A stretch of DNA of 16,765 bases from DATGEP01 sp035310125 (GTDB lineage Bacteria; Chloroflexota; Ktedonobacteria; Ktedonobacterales; JADMIN01), in NCBI GenBank assembly GCA_035310125.1, contig DATGEP010000261.1:1-16765 (forward strand), in the 5' to 3' direction. Below, piece after piece: positions 12,883-16,765 of this stretch; within the stretch, counting starts at the first letter, position 1; each line of letters starts with the position of its first letter. The notes beneath the pieces are model-generated. The model did no database searches. It was not told where the DNA came from and worked only from the letters and a program-made list of their open reading frames with translations. The translations under genes were made by a program, and so were the position numbers.

Positions 12883-14223
12883 ATGGTACCTATCTCGAAT
12901 CCAATGTCCGCGCGTCACCGATCCCTACGCGCGCCCCTGGCGTTCGTCATGGCCGCCGCGCTCGTCGCCTGGATGAGCCTCAGCGTGCTTGGCGCGCCCG
13001 CCGCGCATGCCGCCGGCGTCACATACAGCTTTGGCGATGTGATGGTTGCGGAGACCAGTGACACGATTCAGCACTACAACTCGTCGGGAACGTTGCTCGA
13101 CACGCTGCACACCACCACAGGCGCCGCCTTTGACACGGGGATGTGCTTTGACTCCAGCGGCAACCTGTTCGCGACGAACTTCGGGGACAACAGTATCACC
13201 AAGTTCGACAACGCGGGCAACGTCGTGAGCGCTCGCTTTGTCAGCGGCATCAATGCGGACCCAGAGAGCTGCCTCTTCGACAAATCCGGCAACCTCTATC
13301 AGGGAACCGCCGACGGCACTCACCAGGTTCACAAGTACGACGCGTCGGGCACCCTCCTGGCGACCTACTCGCCCGCAACCGAAGCTCGCGGCACCGACTG
13401 GATTGACCTGGCCGCCGATCAGTGTACCATCCACTACACCTCGGAGGGGAGCAGCGTCAAGCGCTTCAACGCGTGTACCAACACGCAGCTCGCGGACTTT
13501 GCGACTGGTCTGAGCGCTCCATGCTATGCGCTGCGCATCCTGCCGGGCAGCGGCGATGTGCTGGTTGCTTGCACTTCGCAGGTCTACCATCTGAGCTCCA
13601 CCGGCGCGATTGTGCAGACCTATTCAGCGGCAAGTATCGGCAGTAACGGCTCGCTCTTTGCCCTGAACATTGACCCTGACGGCACTTCGTTCTGGACAGC
13701 GGACTTTAATGGTGGCCGTGTGATGCACGTGGATATTGCCACGGGCAACTTGCTCGGCTCCTTCACCACGAACACCTCGGTCTTTGGCCTCGCCATCTTC
13801 GGCGAGAAGACAGCGGCCAACCCTTGCAGTGGCGACACCACCGCGCCCGCCATCTCCTTCACCCGCATCATGGACGTCAACGGCAAGCCGGCGGTCCAGG
13901 TGACGGCCTCCGACCCGGATAACGCCCTGGCTACCGCGCTTGCCTCGGGCTCCAACCTCCAGATCATCAACAATACCTCTGGCGCGACGCTCCAGACGCT
14001 CACGTCAACGCTTACGACGGTGGCGGGCTTTGTAGCCAACTCCAGCCAGTCCTTCACCTTCGTCGCCGAGAAGATCAACGCGAGCTTCAGCGCTGAGATC
14101 GCGGTGCAGTCCACTGATCTCTGCAGCAATGTCGGCAACGGCGACCCGATCCTGCATGGCAGGGGACTGCACGGCCATGCCAGCGCCGACCACAGGTCCG
14201 TCATCGTAGACATTGACGAGTAG
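12883..14223 (+). CDS. Secreted protein 2: beta-propeller-like N-terminal part with C-terminal Ig-like domain
   Basis: This 446-residue exported protein has a signal peptide (basic SARHRSLR, hydrophobic core about 20-37, probable cleavage near AHA at 41-43). Residues about 46-308 contain repeats such as FDSSGNLFATNFGDNSITKF, FDKSGNLYQGTADG and IDPDGTSFWTADFNGGRVM, typical of NHL/SMP-30-like beta-propellers. From about 318 an Ig-like domain (TTAPAISFTRIMDVNGKPAV...VQSTDLCSNVGNGDP) resembles residues 338-440 of secreted protein 1. GGAGGAG (12873-12879) precedes the ATG closely; Met8 at 12904 is an alternative start. No cell-wall anchor is visible. It lies between the two RiPP-like modules; its role is unknown. 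Confidence 0.83.
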   Translation: MVPISNPMSARHRSLRAPLAFVMAAALVAWMSLSVLGAPAAHAAGVTYSFGDVMVAETSDTIQHYNSSGTLLDTLHTTTGAAFDTGMCFDSSGNLFATNFGDNSITKFDNAGNVVSARFVSGINADPESCLFDKSGNLYQGTADGTHQVHKYDASGTLLATYSPATEARGTDWIDLAADQCTIHYTSEGSSVKRFNACTNTQLADFATGLSAPCYALRILPGSGDVLVACTSQVYHLSSTGAIVQTYSAASIGSNGSLFALNIDPDGTSFWTADFNGGRVMHVDIATGNLLGSFTTNTSVFGLAIFGEKTAANPCSGDTTAPAISFTRIMDVNGKPAVQVTASDPDNALATALASGSNLQIINNTSGATLQTLTSTLTTVAGFVANSSQSFTFVAEKINASFSAEIAVQSTDLCSNVGNGDPILHGRGLHGHASADHRSVIVDIDE

Positions 14224-14260
14224 TTGCCACTTACTGATGTCGCGATTGACTACTCACGAT

Positions 14261-14328
14261 GGTGCGGACAGGAATGTCCGCACCGGCCAGCCAATAACGG
14301 GACGGGATCGCATTCGTGTGGTCCCGTT
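14261..14328. terminator. Paired hairpins between convergent genes, probable bidirectional terminator
   Basis: GGTGCGGACA (14261-14270) and TGTCCGCACC (14275-14284) form a perfect 10-bp stem with a GGAA loop. A second inverted repeat AACGGGAC (14296-14303) / GTCCCGTT (14321-14328) follows with a 17-nt loop. Both lie between the stop of secreted protein 2 (plus) and the stop of the module 2 B2 protease (minus), where transcripts from both sides should end. T-tracts are short or absent. Confidence 0.6.
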
Positions 14329-14362
14329 TCACGTTCTCATGATACTTCGAAGGCATGTCGTG

Positions 14363-14821
14363 CTACGGTAAACGCACCATCACGACGAATCGTTGCTCAG
14401 GATGCTCGCCCGGCTCCAACAGCGGGAGGCCATCCAATTCGATCCAGGCATGCCCCGTCACGCTGCTCCCATTTCGTCGCGCCCCAAGTACCAGCGTGAC
14501 TGGATAGCCTGTCCGAGTCGCCACGAAGTAGAGCACTAATGACCGGCGAAGGCAATGTCCCCAAAAGCGGAACGGCCGGCGATCCACCAACCAATCCATC
14601 GTGCGCGCGGAATGCCATAGCAGCGCGGCGTGTCGCGCCGCACCGACGCGGCGTGGTGTGAGCAGCCGTACCAGCCGCGCTACTGAGAGGTAACGTACTG
14701 CAACAGGCAACACCGCCAGCAAGACGACGATACGCAAGCGCAACCATACGTACGGAACATATTCGATGACTCCGAGGCGCTGGTCCTGCATGCTCTCGAA
14801 GACGGGATAGTCAGTGCTCAT
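14363..14821 (-). CDS. Lasso peptide biosynthesis B2 protein (leader protease), module 2
   Basis: This 152-residue protein is a second B2-type cysteine protease. Cys90 in FWGHCLRRSLVLYFV and His124 in VTGHAWIELDG are catalytic candidates; the position 12 after His is Glu136, as in module 1. A hydrophobic helix (about 27-44) and the LTPRR stretch (54-58) also parallel the module 1 protein (LEPRR at 52-56). It is shorter at the C-terminus. No good ribosome binding site precedes the ATG, but the 29-codon ORF upstream stops six nt before it, suggesting coupled translation. Met11 (14791) is an alternative start. It is the last gene of the minus-strand module. Confidence 0.83.
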   Translation of the reverse strand: MSTDYPVFESMQDQRLGVIEYVPYVWLRLRIVVLLAVLPVAVRYLSVARLVRLLTPRRVGAARHAALLWHSARTMDWLVDRRPFRFWGHCLRRSLVLYFVATRTGYPVTLVLGARRNGSSVTGHAWIELDGLPLLEPGEHPEQRFVVMVRLP

Positions 14822-14827
14822 TCCATG

Positions 14828-14917
14828 TCACCAATTCCTCACGATTGCGCCATCGAGCGACTGCGCGAACACACCCGAGGCGTGCATGGGACATCGCGAG
14901 GCGTTATCGCCAGCCAT
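14828..14917 (-). pseudogene. 29-codon ORF between kinase and B2, possible PqqD remnant
   Basis: This ORF starts 16 nt after the kinase stop and ends six nt before the B2 start, so it nearly fills the gap. Its C-terminal part FAQSLDGAIVRNW resembles the first beta-hairpin of PqqD proteins (pattern: aliphatic, x, ELDGEAVLLN), then stops where PqqD would continue into the winged helix. In module 1 the gene directly upstream of B2 is PqqD, so the position also fits. I infer a truncated PqqD relic that may persist for translational coupling. The ribosome binding site is weak (GGAT about 8 nt upstream). It could instead be a chance frame or a short peptide gene. Confidence 0.35.
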
Positions 14918-14933
14918 AGTGCTATCCGTACTT

Positions 14934-15947
14934 TCAAACTACATCGGTGTTGTCTGTTTCGCTACCAAGAAGTCGCTCGATGATTCCTGGCAGCGCCGCA
15001 AAGTCGCGGCCCGTCCGCATAGTGTAGCACGGCGTTCGTGCCACCAACACCGCGAGCACATCGAACTGCTCGCGAACCAGCGCTTGCGTCGCCGCCGGCA
15101 TGGCCAGAGCCGCGAGACGGAGTAGCGCCGTGGATTTCGCCAGCGGCGCCAGTGTTGTTCGGTCGTCCTCGCCAATGGTGGGGAAAACGACCGCGCCTGG
15201 TTTGCCGCTCGCCACGGCGTCGCCGCCATAAAGTGCCGCGCTATCCAGGGGAACCTTACCCCGCTCGTCCGCCACGTGCTCATGCCACTGGGCCGCCACC
15301 TCTGGAAAGAAGGCGCTGGTCTGGCGCGTCAGATTCAGCGGTTCCGGAAACCCATACACCAGCACGTCAGCGCCTTCCCGGCGCAATGCCGGCGCATCGT
15401 CTGAGAGCAGTCCGAATCCCGCGCGCAGCAGCGTCAACGCCAACGTCGTCTTGCCGGAACCGCTCTCAGCGGGAAATACGACCACTCGCCCATTCTTAGA
15501 CAGCGCGGCGGCATGGAGCGAGAAAAGGCCGTGCTCGCGCAGCGCCTCCACCAGCAAGGGAAAGACAATCGCATGCCCCACCTGCCAGGAGCTTAGGCCC
15601 CATTCAGATGGTACACTCGCCTCGATCGCGCGCGCCGCGGGTAGATAGCGAGCGACGAGATGCCCCTCCAATTCCAGGTAGCGGGCACCCTCAACCACGG
15701 TGCTGCGTAGCGGCCCATGCTCAAGCCAGATCGTCCCGCCTGTCGGAGCCGCGCCAGGAAGCGGCCCTGTAGCGAGCCGAATCGTGAGATCAACAGGCGG
15801 ATGCCGTCGTGCGAAGTCCGCGCCATCTACCGCGAAAGGGCGCAACAGATCGGCGAGTGCCACATCCAATTCGCTGGTTGCCGCCCGTGCGATTACATTG
15901 ACACCGTGAATGCTATAAAATGTTACGATAGCCGCCGGCACCCGCAC
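14934..15947 (-). CDS. HprK-related kinase (HPr kinase / PEPCK fold), module 2
   Basis: Counting from the GTG at 15947 gives 337 residues. Walker A PAESGSGKTT is at about 159-168, preceded by LFSLHAAALSKNG and followed by LLSDDAPAL and SAFFPEVA. The same motifs occur in the same order in the module 1 kinase, but much of the rest has diverged. The frame stays open to a GTG at 15998 and an ATG at 15992, but I prefer 15947: GGAAAGGGA lies six nt upstream, and the N-terminus then aligns with module 1 (about ten residues before Y[D/S][F/I]HG). It is probably a protein or peptide serine kinase; the substrate is unknown. It lies 89 nt downstream of the nucleotidyltransferase stop and upstream of the PqqD-remnant ORF. 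Confidence 0.86.
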   Translation of the reverse strand: MRVPAAIVTFYSIHGVNVIARAATSELDVALADLLRPFAVDGADFARRHPPVDLTIRLATGPLPGAAPTGGTIWLEHGPLRSTVVEGARYLELEGHLVARYLPAARAIEASVPSEWGLSSWQVGHAIVFPLLVEALREHGLFSLHAAALSKNGRVVVFPAESGSGKTTLALTLLRAGFGLLSDDAPALRREGADVLVYGFPEPLNLTRQTSAFFPEVAAQWHEHVADERGKVPLDSAALYGGDAVASGKPGAVVFPTIGEDDRTTLAPLAKSTALLRLAALAMPAATQALVREQFDVLAVLVARTPCYTMRTGRDFAALPGIIERLLGSETDNTDVV

Positions 15948-16036
15948 GAGGCGTCCCTTTCCACTCGCTTGCGTGGTATCACAACAATACATTCGCACCG
16001 GTATAGATGGTCCATGACTGCCAGATTACACCCCGA

Positions 16037-16765
16037 TCATGCTGTGTCGTCACCACTGACGGCAGGTATCACCCTGCGCTGGCGGACAGCGGCCAGCATC
16101 GCCAGTTTCTCGCGCCGCCGGCCCATCACCACCAGGCTGGGCACAATGTTTGCCAGCCCACGATGCGGATTGAAGCGCAGCGAGCGCAAACGCTGCTTGC
16201 CCGCGAGCCGCGCGACACGTCTGCGCGGCCAGAGCACAGCATGCGCGGCTTCCCCCAGGGGATCTCGCGCGAAGCCCGCGAGGCAGCCGGCAGGGAGAGG
16301 CGTTTCGAGGAGCTCGCGTAGCAACGAGAGTGTGTGTCGCAGCGAAAGGGACACGCCTTCGCTGGCCGCGAGCGCCTGAAGTTTCGGCCAGTCCACCTGT
16401 TCGATACGACGCCGTAATACCAAATCGAGATCCTTGAACCAGATCAGTCGCGTGTAGCCGTGCGTGTGCAGATGAACGCACAAATGCAGAATCTGATGCT
16501 CGAGCCCCAGCATCAAGGCTGGATGTCCACCCATCTCAAAGCGTTCGCCCTCACGCCAAAGCGCCGCAATGCAGCGTGTGGGCAGGCCCAGCTGCAAGAG
16601 ATCGCTATGTAGCTCAATAGGCGCTCCCCCGGCCTCTCGCTGGTACACGACATGGAAGCCATCCTGCTCGCGTTCGCTTTGCGCCTGCGCACGATAGCCC
16701 TGGCTCACGAGCACGGTAGCCGCCGCGGCGAATTGATCCTCGGGACACAACACATCCAGATCGCT
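16037..16765 (-). CDS. Nucleotidyltransferase family protein, module 2 (5' end outside window)
   Basis: The frame is open through the window edge, so the N-terminal part (about 120 residues by comparison with module 1) is missing. The first residues seen, SDLDVL, contain the DxD metal-binding motif at the very edge. Then come IELHSDLLQLG, LEHQILHLCVHLHTHGYTRL and IWFKDLDLVLRR, aligning with IEVHADVLQLG, HQILHLASHAHAH and LWLNDLDLFIRR in module 1. A GTG at 16753 would cut off the active site, so it is not the true start. It is the first visible gene of the minus-strand module; a PqqD, precursor or cyclase gene could lie further upstream. Confidence 0.86.
   Translation of the reverse strand, partial: SDLDVLCPEDQFAAAATVLVSQGYRAQAQSEREQDGFHVVYQREAGGAPIELHSDLLQLGLPTRCIAALWREGERFEMGGHPALMLGLEHQILHLCVHLHTHGYTRLIWFKDLDLVLRRRIEQVDWPKLQALAASEGVSLSLRHTLSLLRELLETPLPAGCLAGFARDPLGEAAHAVLWPRRRVARLAGKQRLRSLRFNPHRGLANIVPSLVVMGRRREKLAMLAAVRQRRVIPAVSGDDTA

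Noticed and set aside
12384..13061. A 225-codon open frame before secreted protein 2
   Set aside because: It overlaps the signal peptide and propeller region out of frame, has no domain, and lacks a ribosome binding site at its start.

Overview
The window is GC-rich bacterial chromosome with Sec signal peptides, strong Shine-Dalgarno sites and tight gene overlaps. The gene content (site-2 protease next to scpA, a DUF2795 protein, large secreted Ig-like and SdrD-B-like proteins, PqqD/B2/HprK-related modules) would suit a Chloroflexota bacterium, perhaps Ktedonobacteria-like. That placement is inference; there is no rRNA or other strong taxonomic marker here.

Left part (1-6860), mostly housekeeping. 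Positions 46-462 carry seven degenerate copies of an iteron-like repeat (core CGGCARAAWCGGCAAC). A REP-like palindrome follows, then a minus-strand CocE/NonD-type serine hydrolase (593-2278). A divergent intergenic region leads to a plus-strand run: an MBL-fold metallo-hydrolase, a 22-residue lysine-rich microprotein with its own promoter and ideal ribosome binding site, an M50 site-2 protease, an HD-domain protein overlapping it by 4 nt, and the condensin subunit scpA. A perfect 16-bp TetR/NemR-like palindrome lies upstream of scpA. A small DUF2795 gene converges on scpA; no scpB follows.

Right part (6860-16765), accessory and the most interesting. It holds two divergent copies of a RiPP-like module facing each other. 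Module 1 (plus, 9238-12272) has, in order: a 26-residue ORF with the complete lasso-leader signature (YxxPxLxxxGxxxxxT) but only three residues after the expected cleavage point; a stem-loop; a PqqD-type leader-recognition protein; a lasso-B2-type cysteine protease; an HprK-related kinase; and a nucleotidyltransferase. Module 2 (minus, 16765-14363) has nucleotidyltransferase, HprK-related kinase, a 29-codon ORF that may be a PqqD remnant, and B2 protease. No asparagine-synthetase-like lasso cyclase is present in the window. Each module lies beside a large secreted protein (7496-9085 and 12883-14223), and the two secreted proteins share a related Ig-like domain.

Working model (inference): PqqD binds the short leader-like peptide and presents it to the B2 protease. 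The kinase and nucleotidyltransferase modify the released peptide or another substrate. The missing core and missing cyclase argue against an ordinary lasso peptide and make this a candidate for an undescribed leader-only or minimal-core system, possibly tied to the secreted surface proteins.
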